Notes: generated from the sequence alone by a model not told the origin. Numbered from the stretch's first letter, positions 1 through 7,311 are shown. The stretch is 33,947 bases of DNA from Paenibacillus sp. 598K (GCF_003851045.1 NZ_BFBX01000091.1:1-33947), one strand, 5' to 3'. Made by a program: numbers and translations.

Positions 1-327
1 GACGAGGTGCAGCGCGACCGGATCGGCATCGCCCGCCACTATGCGACGACCAACGGCGTCATCGTCGTGCTCAAGGGCGCCCGCACCGTATGCGCGGCTC
101 CGACCGGCGAGGTGTATGTCAACCCGACGGGCAACCCCGGCATGGCGACCGGTGGCACCGGCGATGTGCTCGCTGGCGTCATCGGCGGCTTGCTCGCGCA
201 GGGGCTGCCGCCGCTCACAGCAGCCGTGCTCGGCGTCTACCTGCACGGCGCGGCAGGCGACGCGGCAGCCCGGAGGCGCATGTCGCCTGGCTCGATCATC
301 GCCGGCGATCTGATCGAGGAGCTGTAG
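1..327 (+). CDS. nnrD: ADP/ATP-dependent NAD(P)H-hydrate dehydratase, C-terminal part
   Basis: The frame is open from the window edge and closes with TAG, so only about 108 C-terminal residues are present. The enzyme dehydrates NAD(P)HX, a damaged hydrated cofactor, in a nucleotide-dependent reaction in the cytoplasm (known for the YjeF C-terminal/ribokinase-like family). The visible segment carries the family signature NPGMATGGTGDVLAG with the conserved GTGD of the nucleotide/active site, followed by a helix-rich end with a HGAAGD segment typical of this family. Whether the N-terminal epimerase domain (NnrE) is fused cannot be seen. Confidence 0.93.
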   Translation, partial: DEVQRDRIGIARHYATTNGVIVVLKGARTVCAAPTGEVYVNPTGNPGMATGGTGDVLAGVIGGLLAQGLPPLTAAVLGVYLHGAAGDAAARRRMSPGSIIAGDLIEEL

Positions 328-441
328 GGAAGCTTGGGCGGATGTCGCCCGACAGCTGACTCAGTCCTTCCTGCCGCTCGAGGCATACGATGATATACGG
401 GCGATTCACCGCCTGAGATTCGTATGCGGGAGTGAGCGACC

Positions 442-1239
442 ATGAGGGACCGAGACACCAAGCAGCTCCGTACGGCGATTTTTCTTGCGGCTGTTTGCAG
501 CCAGACCTATCTTCAATATACGAACCAAAACGGCATCTTCCTCGTGCCTCAGCATTACCGGATCGCTGGCGTGATCAATGCCAAGGCATTCGACAATCCG
601 CTCGAGCGCTTCGGCTTCATCCTCGAGTCGGACCGTTCGATCATCGTCGCCTTCCGAGGGACGGGGAGCTCTGCCGACTGGACAGTGGACGTGACCGCCC
701 GACAGATGCCTTACCCGTTCCATCGCAAGGGCGGGAAGACACATATCGGCTTCACGGAGCTATATGCTTCCTGCAGGGGGCCGCTGCTAAAGCTGCTCCG
801 AAGCCTACCTCGCACCAAAAATCTCTATGTCACCGGACATAGCCTTGGCGGCGCGCTCGCTGTGCTCGCCGGAGCAGATATCGCCTCGAGCGCCGTGCAT
901 GATCAGCCGAGCGTCTACACGTATGGCGCGCCGCGTGTCGGCGACCCGACCTTCGCCCGCTTCTTCAACCGTCGCATCGACGTCAGTTGCCGCTACAGCA
1001 ACCAATCGGATATTGTACCTCGCCTCCCCCCGCTCATCTACGATTCGCCCAAGGATCACAAGCTCTATTACTATCTTCATGTCAAGGGAGAGCAACGGAT
1101 GAATTTCAAAGGCGGTTCGGTCGCGGCCAACCACAAGCTCGCAGCCTACTTCAACGAGCTTGCCAAAGAAGACCCTGGCTATGCGGCGACGATGTGCAGC
1201 CAGCCCGCAGGCTGGTGCCCCGTCCGAATTCGGCGCTGA
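442..1239 (+). CDS. class 3 lipase family protein
   Basis: A 265-residue alpha/beta hydrolase of the lipase_3 (fungal-type triacylglycerol lipase) family. The oxyanion-hole region FRGTGS is at 71-76, the nucleophile elbow GHSLGGAL at 132-139 (Ser134), the catalytic Asp is probably Asp190 in SDIVPRLPP, and the catalytic His is probably His231 in the ANHKLAAY segment, so the triad looks complete. There is no signal peptide or membrane segment, so it is probably cytoplasmic and its ester substrate is unknown. The ATG at 442 follows a GGGAG at about 11 nt. It is monocistronic, with a hairpin just after the stop codon. Confidence 0.88.
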   Translation: MRDRDTKQLRTAIFLAAVCSQTYLQYTNQNGIFLVPQHYRIAGVINAKAFDNPLERFGFILESDRSIIVAFRGTGSSADWTVDVTARQMPYPFHRKGGKTHIGFTELYASCRGPLLKLLRSLPRTKNLYVTGHSLGGALAVLAGADIASSAVHDQPSVYTYGAPRVGDPTFARFFNRRIDVSCRYSNQSDIVPRLPPLIYDSPKDHKLYYYLHVKGEQRMNFKGGSVAANHKLAAYFNELAKEDPGYAATMCSQPAGWCPVRIRR

Positions 1240-1246
1240 AGCGTTG

Positions 1247-1270
1247 TCCGATTAATTTGGATCGGATTTT
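1247..1270 (+). terminator. possible intrinsic terminator after the lipase gene
   Basis: TCCGAT (1247-1252) pairs with ATCGGA (1261-1266) across an 8-nt loop and is followed by TTTTC. The stem is short (6 bp), so strength is uncertain. It overlaps the stop codon of the convergent small ORF. Confidence 0.45.
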
Positions 1271-1368
1271 CTGGCTCTGGCTTTGCGGGTATATACCTCC
1301 AGCCCCACCAGCACCGCGACTACCGGCACGGCGACCAGCAGCAGCCATGGCGAACTATCGAGAATCAT
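1252..1368 (-). CDS. 38-residue single-pass membrane peptide
   Basis: I chose the internal ATG at 1368 because GGGAGGTG lies 6 nt upstream of it, while the longer upstream frame has no ribosome binding site. The peptide has one hydrophobic stretch (about residues 6-23, PWLLLVAVPVVAVLVGLEV) and a basic tail (YTRKARARKSDPN), giving a predicted N-out/C-in or peripheral helix. I do not recognise a family. It lies downstream of, and on the same strand as, the small XRE regulator. The size and layout (short hydrophobic helix plus basic tail) resemble small toxins or small membrane modulators of Bacillales, but that is resemblance only. Expression is supported by the ribosome binding site alone. Confidence 0.6.
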   Translation of the reverse strand: MILDSSPWLLLVAVPVVAVLVGLEVYTRKARARKSDPN

Positions 1369-1450
1369 TGAATACACCTCCCGCCTTTCATGGACTTTGT
1401 CATGCGAGCTATTGCGATCTATCATCTCCCGATGGAAGCATAATAAAAAA

Positions 1451-1651
1451 CTATTCCTTGTCTCGTTGGAACAACGTCTCGACATCCTGACCGACGATAC
1501 GGGCAATAGCCAGCGCTACATCCAGCGGCGGGGTGTTTTTGCCGTTCTCCACCATGGCATAACCGCTCTTAGAGCGGTAGCCCAGCATCGCTGCCATGTC
1601 CGCCTGGGTCAGCCCTTTGGCTCGTCGGGCCGCTTTTAATTTGGCATTCAT
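1451..1651 (-). CDS. small XRE-family helix-turn-helix regulator
   Basis: A 66-residue protein that is almost entirely one Cro/C1-type HTH: LKAARRAKGLTQADMAAMLG (helices 1-2) followed by a recognition region YRSKSGYAMVENGK. There is no separate ligand domain, so it probably acts as a small repressor or antitoxin-like DNA binder. The ATG at 1651 is preferred over the ATG at 1669 because AGGGGTGAGG sits directly upstream of 1651 and would otherwise be inside the coding region. It has a very good promoter (TTGAAG-N17-TATAAT) and an operator palindrome between promoter and gene, which suggests autoregulation. It is divergent from a second XRE gene. Confidence 0.85.
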   Translation of the reverse strand: MNAKLKAARRAKGLTQADMAAMLGYRSKSGYAMVENGKNTPPLDVALAIARIVGQDVETLFQRDKE

Positions 1652-1663
1652 GTCCTCACCCCT

Positions 1664-1680
1664 GTTCATGTTTCATGAAC
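1664..1680. promoter_or_regulatory. operator palindrome O1 between divergent XRE genes
   Basis: GTTCATGTTTCATGAAC is a perfect 7-bp inverted repeat with a 3-nt spacer. It lies about 9 bp downstream of the -10 box of the leftward XRE gene and just before its ribosome binding site, so a bound protein would block transcription start or escape. Confidence 0.75.
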
Positions 1681-1689
1681 ACTATGCTT

Positions 1690-1718
1690 ATTATAGGCTT
1701 TATTTACCATTTCTTCAA
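1690..1718 (-). promoter_or_regulatory. sigma-A promoter of the leftward XRE gene
   Basis: Read leftward: -35 TTGAAG (complement of 1713-1718), 17-bp spacer, -10 TATAAT (complement of 1690-1695). Operators O1 and O2 flank this promoter on both sides. Confidence 0.8.
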
Positions 1719-1724
1719 GACATA

Positions 1725-1741
1725 TTTCATCTTTCATGAAT
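1725..1741. promoter_or_regulatory. operator copy O2
   Basis: TTTCATCTTTCATGAAT matches O1 at 14 of 17 positions in the same orientation. It lies immediately upstream of the -35 box of the leftward XRE promoter. Confidence 0.6.
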
Positions 1742-1765
1742 CTCATTGCAATTTTATGCACTGAA

Positions 1766-1782
1766 GTTCATTTTGCATGTAC
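1766..1782. promoter_or_regulatory. operator copy O3
   Basis: GTTCATTTTGCATGTAC matches O1 at 14 of 17 positions. It overlaps the likely promoter region of the rightward XRE gene; a TACAAT that could serve as -10 begins at 1780. Confidence 0.58.
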
Positions 1783-1820
1783 AATACGAAGTATATATCC
1801 TTCTAAAATGAGATGATCGC

Positions 1821-2162
1821 ATGATAGGTGAACGGATTCGCGAGCTGCGCAAGGCGCACAATATGACCCAAAAGGAATTGGCCGAGATTCTCAACTCTGC
1901 AAAATCAACGATCTCCCAATACGAGAACAACATCAATGAACCGGATCTCGAAACGGTCATCAAAATCGCCGACTGCTTTAATGTCACCGTAGACTATCTG
2001 CTCGGCAGGGAGACGAAGACCAAGCCGGAGTCTGTCTCGGATGAGCGAACGCTCGTGATGGAAGTTCGGAATGAGGAAGAAGCTGGCTATGTCAGAGAGT
2101 CGCTCGAGCTCTACCGCAAGTTCCGCATCACCGATGCGTCCAAGCCCTACGACAAATCGTAG
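1821..2162 (+). CDS. XRE-family transcriptional repressor (phage-repressor-like)
   Basis: A 113-residue protein with an N-terminal Cro/C1-type HTH: IRELRKAHNMTQKELAEIL, then SAKSTISQYENNINEPD (recognition helix), ending in the characteristic DYLLGR at about residues 58-63. The C-terminal half (about 70-113) is acidic and helical without a recognisable domain and may mediate dimerisation. The organisation is that of short Bacillales repressors of the SinR/Xre type. A weak GAGATGA precedes the ATG. It is divergent from the smaller XRE gene, and three related operators lie between them, so cross-regulation between the two proteins is likely. The intergenic DNA is clearly AT-richer than its surroundings, which may indicate transfer. 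Confidence 0.88.
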   Translation: MIGERIRELRKAHNMTQKELAEILNSAKSTISQYENNINEPDLETVIKIADCFNVTVDYLLGRETKTKPESVSDERTLVMEVRNEEEAGYVRESLELYRKFRITDASKPYDKS

Positions 2163-2172
2163 TAACAACAAA

Positions 2173-2201
2173 AAGAGACGGCCCGCACAGGGTCGTCTCT
2201 T
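2173..2201. terminator. bidirectional intrinsic terminator
   Basis: AAGAGACGGCCC (2173-2184) pairs with GGGTCGTCTCTT (2190-2201), a 12-bp stem with one G-T pair and a 5-nt loop. On the minus strand it is followed by TTTTTGTTGTT, so it is best suited to end the leftward hemolysin III transcript. It also lies just after the rightward XRE gene. Confidence 0.8.
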
Positions 2202-2225
2202 AGTCGTGTTATTGAGCCTCGCACA

Positions 2226-2867
2226 TCAAGGCAGCAAGTACAGCAGGACGGCGAAGAAATGCGTCGTCGAGCCGGCCAGCACGAACAGATGCCAAACGGC
2301 ATGGTGATACGGGAAGCTGCGCCACATGTAGAAGATCGTGCCGATGGTATAGCAAAGTCCGCCAGCGATCAGCAGCTTCAGTCCGCCCGATGCCAATCCC
2401 GCCACCAGCGGCTGCCAGGCGAACACGATAATCCAGCCCATGAGGATATAGATCATCGTCGAGGTGAACAGGAAGCGGTTGACGAAAAACGATTTGAAGA
2501 CGACGCCAGCCGCCGCGATGCCCCACACGATCCCGAACAGCGTCCAGCCGAGCGCACCCTTGATCACCAAAAACAGCAGCGGTGTGTAGGTGCCGGCGAT
2601 GAACACATAAATGAACGAATGGTCCAGCACCTCGAATACCCGCTTTGCCCGACCTTCCGGGAAGCTATGGACGAGCGTCGAAGCCAGGTAAAGCAGCAGC
2701 ATCGAGCTGCCGTAGATCGTAAAGCTGACGACATGCAGCGCCGTCCCCTTCAGCGAGGCGAAAACAATAAGCAGCACTAGCGCCGCGACGCTGAGGAGCG
2801 CGCCGATCCCGTGCGTGATGCTATTGGCGATCTCCTCGCGGCGCGTGTACACATGGGTAGCTGCCAT
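2226..2867 (-). CDS. hemolysin III family (PAQR-like) membrane protein
   Basis: A 213-residue integral membrane protein of the TrhA/YqfA/hemolysin III family, with about seven transmembrane helices. Family marks are ITHGIGALLS near the N-terminus, the first-helix-pair segment STLVHSFPEG, the DHSFIYVFIAGTYTP segment, and the C-terminal histidine pair within HHAVWHLFVLAGSTTHF. The conserved His/Asp residues form a metal site in PAQR relatives. Homologues are linked to membrane energetics or haemolysis, and the precise role is unknown. Its ATG overlaps the stop of the preceding 72-residue ORF (TAATG), indicating translational coupling. It is the last gene of a leftward operon and is followed by a strong terminator. 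Confidence 0.92.
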   Translation of the reverse strand: MAATHVYTRREEIANSITHGIGALLSVAALVLLIVFASLKGTALHVVSFTIYGSSMLLLYLASTLVHSFPEGRAKRVFEVLDHSFIYVFIAGTYTPLLFLVIKGALGWTLFGIVWGIAAAGVVFKSFFVNRFLFTSTMIYILMGWIIVFAWQPLVAGLASGGLKLLIAGGLCYTIGTIFYMWRSFPYHHAVWHLFVLAGSTTHFFAVLLYLLP

Positions 2868-3085
2868 TAGACGCCCATCCGCTTGCGCTGATTGTTAATC
2901 TTCTTCGTGCTTTGGCTACGCATCGTCGCCTGATTGCCTGCGATATCATGCTTTTGCTTGCCGCCTGCGGCCTGGGACTGCTTCTTTTGCTGCAGCTTCT
3001 GCTTCATCGCTTCGGCGAGCGATACCTTGCGCGGCTGTTCCTCCTGGCCTGCCTGCTCCTGCGAGCCGACTGTTGGTTCTGTCAT
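2867..3085 (-). CDS. small hydrophilic protein of unknown function
   Basis: A 72-residue Lys/Gln-rich protein with no hydrophobic segment. A central helical, coiled-coil-like region (AMKQKLQQKKQSQA) is followed by a basic tail (STKKINNQRKRMGV). AGGTGATG precedes the ATG at good distance, and the stop codon overlaps the start of the hemolysin III gene, so it is very likely translated. I do not recognise a family. The basic composition would fit nucleic-acid or membrane-surface binding, which is inference only. Confidence 0.7.
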   Translation of the reverse strand: MTEPTVGSQEQAGQEEQPRKVSLAEAMKQKLQQKKQSQAAGGKQKHDIAGNQATMRSQSTKKINNQRKRMGV

Positions 3086-3158
3086 CGTTCATCACCTCAT
3101 CTTATGGAACGTTACCTCTACTATAACCCGAAATGCCGTCCTCTCGCCACCCTATTGC

Positions 3159-4187
3159 TCAGAAAGCCCGCCGATACTGGCGCGGCGCCAGCTCGGCCGG
3201 CGCTCCCCCCGTCGCTGCGAGCGCATGGAGCGCCCAGTACGGGTCCCTCAGCATACCTCTGCCAACGGCTACCAGATCGGCGTCGCCCTCCTCGAGCGCC
3301 CGATTGGCGAGCGCCGGATCGTCCAGCAGTCCGACAGCGATGACCGGCAGCCCGAGCTCCTCGCGGAACCGGCGGGCGAACGGCAGCTGGTAACCCGGCG
3401 TATTGGCCGGCTGCCGCTTCGAGCCTACCGGTCCTTCGCCTCCGCTGGAGATGTGGAACATATCCACGCCCGCCGCCTTGTAATCCGCAGCGACCCGGAG
3501 CATATGCTCCTCCTCGTAGCCGCCGTCCATATATTCGACCGCCGACAGCCGCATCAACAGCGGCATCCCTGCCGGCATCTGCGACTTGACCGCGCGGATC
3601 ACCTCGACGCCGAAGCGGGAGGACTCCTGGCCGTACGCATCGTCCCGACGATTAAGCGCGGGCGAGTGGAACTGGTGGATGAGGTAGCCGTGCGCGCCGT
3701 GCAACTCGATCGTATCGACGCCGGCAGCTACCGCCAGCCTCGCCGACTCGCGGAACCGCTCGACCATCGCTTCGACCTCTGCTGTCGACAGCGCACGAGG
3801 CGCTGCCGTCCCCGGCGCGATAGGCACCGCAGAGGGCGCGACCGGCTGCTGCGCATCCTCGGCCTTGCGTCCGGCGTGAGCGATCTGGATGCCGACCTTG
3901 GCTCCATACGACTGACATTCCCGGATGATCGCCGCGAACGCCTCGGCATGTGCCTGCGACCACAGCCCAAGACAATGGTCGGTGATCCGGCCATCGGGCT
4001 CGATGTTGGTCATCTCCATGATGATCAGCCCCGTGCCGCCAACAGCTCGAGAGACATAGTGAATGCGATGCCACTCGGTCGGTATGCCATCCTTGCCCGA
4101 AGCCGAATACTGGCACATCGGCGGCATGACGATCCGGTTGCGCAACGACAGATCTTGCAATCGATAGGACTCCCCTAACGCAGACAT
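3159..4187 (-). CDS. namA: NADPH dehydrogenase, Old Yellow Enzyme of the YqjM type
   Basis: A 342-residue FMN-containing TIM-barrel ene-reductase that reduces activated C=C bonds of enals, enones or nitro compounds with NADPH. Residues known from B. subtilis YqjM are found one position lower here: Cys25 and Tyr27 in MPPMCQYSAS (flavin tuning and substrate), and His163, His166 and Tyr168 in ELHGAHGYLIHQF. HAGRK at 104-108 and the C-terminal GRGMLRDP phosphate-binding loop are also present. I chose ATG 4187 because GAGGAGGGA lies directly upstream; the longer frame to 4202 would start before that site. It is probably co-transcribed with the pirin gene and the small ORF upstream, consistent with a role against electrophiles. 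Confidence 0.94.
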   Translation of the reverse strand: MSALGESYRLQDLSLRNRIVMPPMCQYSASGKDGIPTEWHRIHYVSRAVGGTGLIIMEMTNIEPDGRITDHCLGLWSQAHAEAFAAIIRECQSYGAKVGIQIAHAGRKAEDAQQPVAPSAVPIAPGTAAPRALSTAEVEAMVERFRESARLAVAAGVDTIELHGAHGYLIHQFHSPALNRRDDAYGQESSRFGVEVIRAVKSQMPAGMPLLMRLSAVEYMDGGYEEEHMLRVAADYKAAGVDMFHISSGGEGPVGSKRQPANTPGYQLPFARRFREELGLPVIAVGLLDDPALANRALEEGDADLVAVGRGMLRDPYWALHALAATGGAPAELAPRQYRRAF

Positions 4188-4198
4188 CCGATCCCTCC

Positions 4199-4528
4199 TC
4201 ACACCTTCTCGTTGGAATAGCCGACCCGGCTGTCGACGATCAGCTCCAGCGTCCGCTCCTGCCCGTCATAGGCCAGACGAAGCGGCCGCTCCTTGCCGTA
4301 CAGCCACCATTTGCGGATGCCCTCCGGATGCTCTTCGAAATAAAACAGATTCAGATCCTGACTGAGACTGCCGATCTCCTCCGCCCGCTCTGGCGCGACC
4401 TGCTCGATCGCGATCCGCCATCCGCCGTCTTGCTCCTGCAGCGCAAACGGATATGGACCATGATCGGTGTCGAGCAGCAGTCGTCCGATGACTTGCTTGA
4501 CAAGCAGCTTTTTTTTGACGTTGTCCAA
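4199..4528 (-). CDS. 109-residue protein of unknown function (TTG start)
   Basis: I place the start at a TTG (4526-4528) because GGAGGGAGA lies just upstream; the longer GTG-initiated frame reads through the pirin coding region and looks like shadow. The product is mixed alpha/beta and rich in aromatic residues (DLNLFYFEEHPEG, RKWWLYGKE), with a likely beta sheet at the C-terminus (ERTLELIVDSRVGY). There is no signal peptide, membrane segment or Cys pair. I do not recognise the family. It sits between pirin and the Old Yellow Enzyme with gaps of 23 and 11 nt, so it is clearly in the operon. Confidence 0.72.
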   Translation of the reverse strand: MDNVKKKLLVKQVIGRLLLDTDHGPYPFALQEQDGGWRIAIEQVAPERAEEIGSLSQDLNLFYFEEHPEGIRKWWLYGKERPLRLAYDGQERTLELIVDSRVGYSNEKV

Positions 4529-4551
4529 GGCTCTCCCTCCACTCTCTCCTG

Positions 4552-5259
4552 TTATGGCATATCGATCAGCAGCACTCTGGCTCCCTCGGCCGAACGCAGC
4601 GTCAGCTCCGGAACATCCTGGATTCGTGCTGCGTCCCGCTCGGCCAGCTCGCCCTCTTGCCCCAGCGCAACCGTGCCTGTGATGACGAAGAGATGAATCC
4701 GGCGTCCCGCTGTCGTCCGATAGTCCAGCGTCTGTCCCGCTTCGAGATCTCCCATATAAATCGTCAGATCCTGGTGGATATGCGCGACGCCTTCGCCCTG
4801 GCGACCCTCCTGCCCCGAGACGATCGGCAGCAACTGTCCGCGCAGCTGCGCAGGATCGTAGGCGGACGTCTCGTAGGATGGCGGCAAGCCGGGCCGCTCC
4901 GGGGTGAACCAGAGCTGCAGCAGCTCGCACGGCTCATCCCCCGGGTTGACCTCGGAGTGGATGATGCCAGTGCCTGCGCTCATCCGCTGGACGCCGCCGA
5001 AGCCGGTCACCGCGCTATGGCCGGTGCTGTCCTCGTGCTTGAGCTGTCCGCTCAGGACGACGCTGACGATCTCCATCTCGCGATGGGGATGCGCGCCGAA
5101 GCCGCGATGGCCGCTGATCGTATCGTTATTGAATACGCGCAGACAGCCGAAGCTGCTGTTCTCCTCTTCATAAAAATCGCCGAACGAAAAACTCATCCGG
5201 CTCTTCAGCCAATCCAGATCCTTATGATACCTCTCGTCTGCACGAATAATCGTTATCAT
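4552..5259 (-). CDS. pirin family protein
   Basis: A 235-residue bicupin of the pirin/YhhW family. The four metal ligands of pirins are present and nearly in register: His57 and His59 in AHPHREMEIV, then His101 and Glu103 in GIIHSEVNP. The following NPGDEPCELLQLWF strand is typical. Some relatives are quercetin 2,3-dioxygenases and others act as redox-sensitive regulators; the substrate cannot be told here. The ATG at 5259 has AAGGAG about 10 nt upstream; the in-frame extension to 5562 is antisense noise over the upstream hydrolase. It is the second gene of the leftward set. Confidence 0.92.
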   Translation of the reverse strand: MITIIRADERYHKDLDWLKSRMSFSFGDFYEEENSSFGCLRVFNNDTISGHRGFGAHPHREMEIVSVVLSGQLKHEDSTGHSAVTGFGGVQRMSAGTGIIHSEVNPGDEPCELLQLWFTPERPGLPPSYETSAYDPAQLRGQLLPIVSGQEGRQGEGVAHIHQDLTIYMGDLEAGQTLDYRTTAGRRIHLFVITGTVALGQEGELAERDAARIQDVPELTLRSAEGARVLLIDMP

Positions 5260-5284
5260 GGCCCAAGCGCTCCTTCTCTTGCGG

Positions 5285-6007
5285 TTACTCCAGCTGCGCG
5301 GGCGGCTGGATCGCACGCTGCAGCCAGGCCCATGCCTTGGCAATCGTTTTGTCCATATTGGATACCTGCTGCGCGTCCACGAACGGCATATCATGCCGGA
5401 AGTAGTCGGCGTGTCCGCCCACGACCGTGATCGGCTCGATATGAGCTGGTGCGTACTTGGCCCCGTTCCATCGCGGCAAGGCGAAGCCCGAGCGCGTCCA
5501 GCCGCCCCAGCTGCCGAGCTTGGTGATCGGGTCCTTGAGTCTGCCCAGCTCATCGACCGCATGGATATAACAGACCCGCTCGCGGAACTCCGGGGTAATC
5601 GGCACGCGCGGCGAGCCGATCTGTACGATCCGGCAGTCGCCGAGCTGCCCGGCGGCGTCGAGGATGCGGGCCGCCTGGTAGGCCGCCGCGCCGCCGCCGC
5701 TATGACCGATCAGGATCAGCCTGCCGCCGTCATACGTCTTGCGGATCTCCTGAGCTGCCAGTCTCCCTCCGATACGAAAGGCCTGGAAGCGCCGCGTCAC
5801 ATCGCCGCTTACCTCTCTCACCTGCGCGAAGAGGCTGCGACTGTGGTCTCCATACGGATAGATGATCTGCACATCGGCCTGCCAGCCGCATGCGCTGCAC
5901 AATTGCTCGACATGCTTGCGACAATACTCGAAAAATCGCGGCGCCGTAGCCACTCCGGCCAGCAAGAAAACAGAAGCTCGCGCTTCCTTCGCTTCGGTTG
6001 GTCTCAT
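5285..6007 (-). CDS. alpha/beta hydrolase, lipase-like
   Basis: About 240 residues from the ATG at 6007; the ATG at 6013 is the alternative, but its AAGGAG would be only 3 nt away, against 9 nt for 6007. The nucleophile elbow LIGHSGGGAAAY gives a serine hydrolase fold of the class-3 lipase/PGAP1-like type, preceded by a first strand ASVFLLAGVA. The candidate acid is the Asp in YIHAVDELGRLKDP and the candidate His is in VVGGHADYF. No signal peptide is visible. The 25-nt gap to pirin supports an operon, of which this is the first gene. The substrate is unknown. Confidence 0.82.
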   Translation of the reverse strand: MRPTEAKEARASVFLLAGVATAPRFFEYCRKHVEQLCSACGWQADVQIIYPYGDHSRSLFAQVREVSGDVTRRFQAFRIGGRLAAQEIRKTYDGGRLILIGHSGGGAAAYQAARILDAAGQLGDCRIVQIGSPRVPITPEFRERVCYIHAVDELGRLKDPITKLGSWGGWTRSGFALPRWNGAKYAPAHIEPITVVGGHADYFRHDMPFVDAQQVSNMDKTIAKAWAWLQRAIQPPAQLE

Positions 6008-6241
6008 CCTCATCGTCTCCTTTGCTTTCGTTAACACAGGTCGTCTGAGGGTTAGTATACGGCAATCGTTCAAATCGTCATTCACCTGCGGAATGCCCAG
6101 TTAGCGGCACTCCCCACTTACCTTATTATAGTTGATGGCGGAGCAAAAGGAAATGCCTGCCTCCCTGCCGGACTGATTCAGACGGGAGCGCGCCGGGTAT
6201 CCTAACGTAAAGCTTGAGCAACAGATAAGGAGGCAACGTCA

Positions 6242-6661
6242 ATGACGGATAAACAGGCTTTGGAAAAGAAAATCATCGCTGTGCTGGAGGACAACCCGTA
6301 TTGCTCCTTTGGCACGGTCGAAGGCAATCAACCGAAGGTGAGATATATGGCGCTGTTCCATGACGGCCTGCAGCTCCATCTGGCAACAAGCCGCAAGACG
6401 CATAAGGTGGAGGAGCTGCAGAGCAATCCGCATGTGTTCCTGCTGGCGGGCTACGACGGCAAGTGGGGACGCGAGGTGCTCTCGATCGAAGGCACGGCGG
6501 CCGTAACCTCCGACGACAGTCTGCGCGAGAAGGTGTGGAGCAAGGAGCTGAAGCGCTGGTTCAGCGGTCCGGACGATCCCGATTACGTCATCCTCGATAT
6601 TACGCCTCAGCGCATCGAGCTGACGAGTCCGGATATGGATGTGCAGGTGTGGGAGCGCTGA
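6242..6661 (+). CDS. pyridoxamine 5'-phosphate oxidase-fold flavoprotein
   Basis: A 139-residue split-barrel protein of the PPOX/general stress protein 26 family, which binds FMN or F420/heme and usually acts as a dimer. The opening segment ALEKKIIAVLEDNPYCSFGT and the strand pattern KVRYMALFHDGLQLHLATS are typical of the family. AAGGAGG is placed ideally before the ATG. It stands alone and shares a terminator with the convergent ferritin gene. The reaction is not predictable; a redox or stress role is inferred from the family. Confidence 0.88.
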   Translation: MTDKQALEKKIIAVLEDNPYCSFGTVEGNQPKVRYMALFHDGLQLHLATSRKTHKVEELQSNPHVFLLAGYDGKWGREVLSIEGTAAVTSDDSLREKVWSKELKRWFSGPDDPDYVILDITPQRIELTSPDMDVQVWER

Positions 6662-6749
6662 TCCGCCAGCCGAGAGGCAAAACGGCAGTGAAAGATGCCC
6701 CTATGCAGTTGCTCGGACACGCCTTAGGTGCGATGGATTGAATTTGAGC

Positions 6750-6795
6750 AAAAGGCCCTTCCGAACAGGTACAAACCTGACGGAAGGGCCTTTTT
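6750..6795. terminator. strong bidirectional terminator
   Basis: AAAAGGCCCTTCCG (6750-6763) pairs perfectly with CGGAAGGGCCTTTT (6781-6794), and an inner CAGGT/ACCTG pair extends the hairpin. A and T tracts flank both sides, so it ends both the PPOX gene and the convergent ferritin gene. Confidence 0.92.
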
Positions 6796-6807
6796 AATGG
6801 GTCGGTA

Positions 6808-7311
6808 TTATTCAGCTGGCGGCGTGAAGCTGCGCTTGGCGAACTCGGCGTCGAGCATGAAAAAGGCGTTGCTGTCCTTGTCGATCCGCTTGAGCTTCTG
6901 GATAATCGAATCGAACATCGATTCCTCCTCGACCTGCTCGTCGATGAACCATTTCAGGAATTGGATCGTCGCGTGCTCGCGATCGTTCATAGCGATGTCC
7001 GACAAGTGATAAAACCGTTTGGTCACCTCGACCTCATGCTTGTACCCGTCCTCGAACACTTCAAGCACCGAGCCGTACTCATTCCGCGGCGTCTCCATAC
7101 CAGTGATCGTCGCCCTTTTACCGCGATTATTCAGGAACGTATAGATTTTCATCGCATGGAATTTCTCTTCTTCGGCTTGCACGATGAAAAAGTTGGCGAA
7201 GCCGTCGAGGCTTTCGGCAGACAAGTAGGCCGCCATGGCCAGATACACCTGGGAGGAATAAAACTCAAAATTCATTTGATCGTTTAATGCTTTATGCAAT
7301 GTATCGTTCAT
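6808..7311 (-). CDS. ftnA: ferritin (non-heme, FtnA-type)
   Basis: A 167-residue four-helix-bundle iron-storage protein that oxidises Fe(II) and stores it as ferric mineral in a 24-mer cage. The ferroxidase ligands are Glu16 in QMNFEFYSSQVYLAMAAY, and Glu49 and His52 in QAEEEKFHAM, with later Glu residues in the IDEQVEEE segment. The fifth short helix follows. The ATG at 7311 is preferred over 7323 because GGTGG lies about 5 nt before it, whereas the upstream ATG abuts the AAAGG. It has its own promoter; no clear Fur or PerR box was recognised. Confidence 0.95.
   Translation of the reverse strand: MNDTLHKALNDQMNFEFYSSQVYLAMAAYLSAESLDGFANFFIVQAEEEKFHAMKIYTFLNNRGKRATITGMETPRNEYGSVLEVFEDGYKHEVEVTKRFYHLSDIAMNDREHATIQFLKWFIDEQVEEESMFDSIIQKLKRIDKDSNAFFMLDAEFAKRSFTPPAE

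Noticed and set aside
2934..4178. 414-codon open frame on the plus strand
   Set aside because: It is antisense to the Old Yellow Enzyme gene, has no ribosome binding site and reads as Arg/Leu-rich low-quality sequence, the usual GC-rich shadow.
4529..4930. GTG-started extension of the 109-residue ORF
   Set aside because: The extension overlaps pirin in another frame and reads as Arg/Gly/Ala-rich noise; the TTG at 4528 has a proper ribosome binding site.
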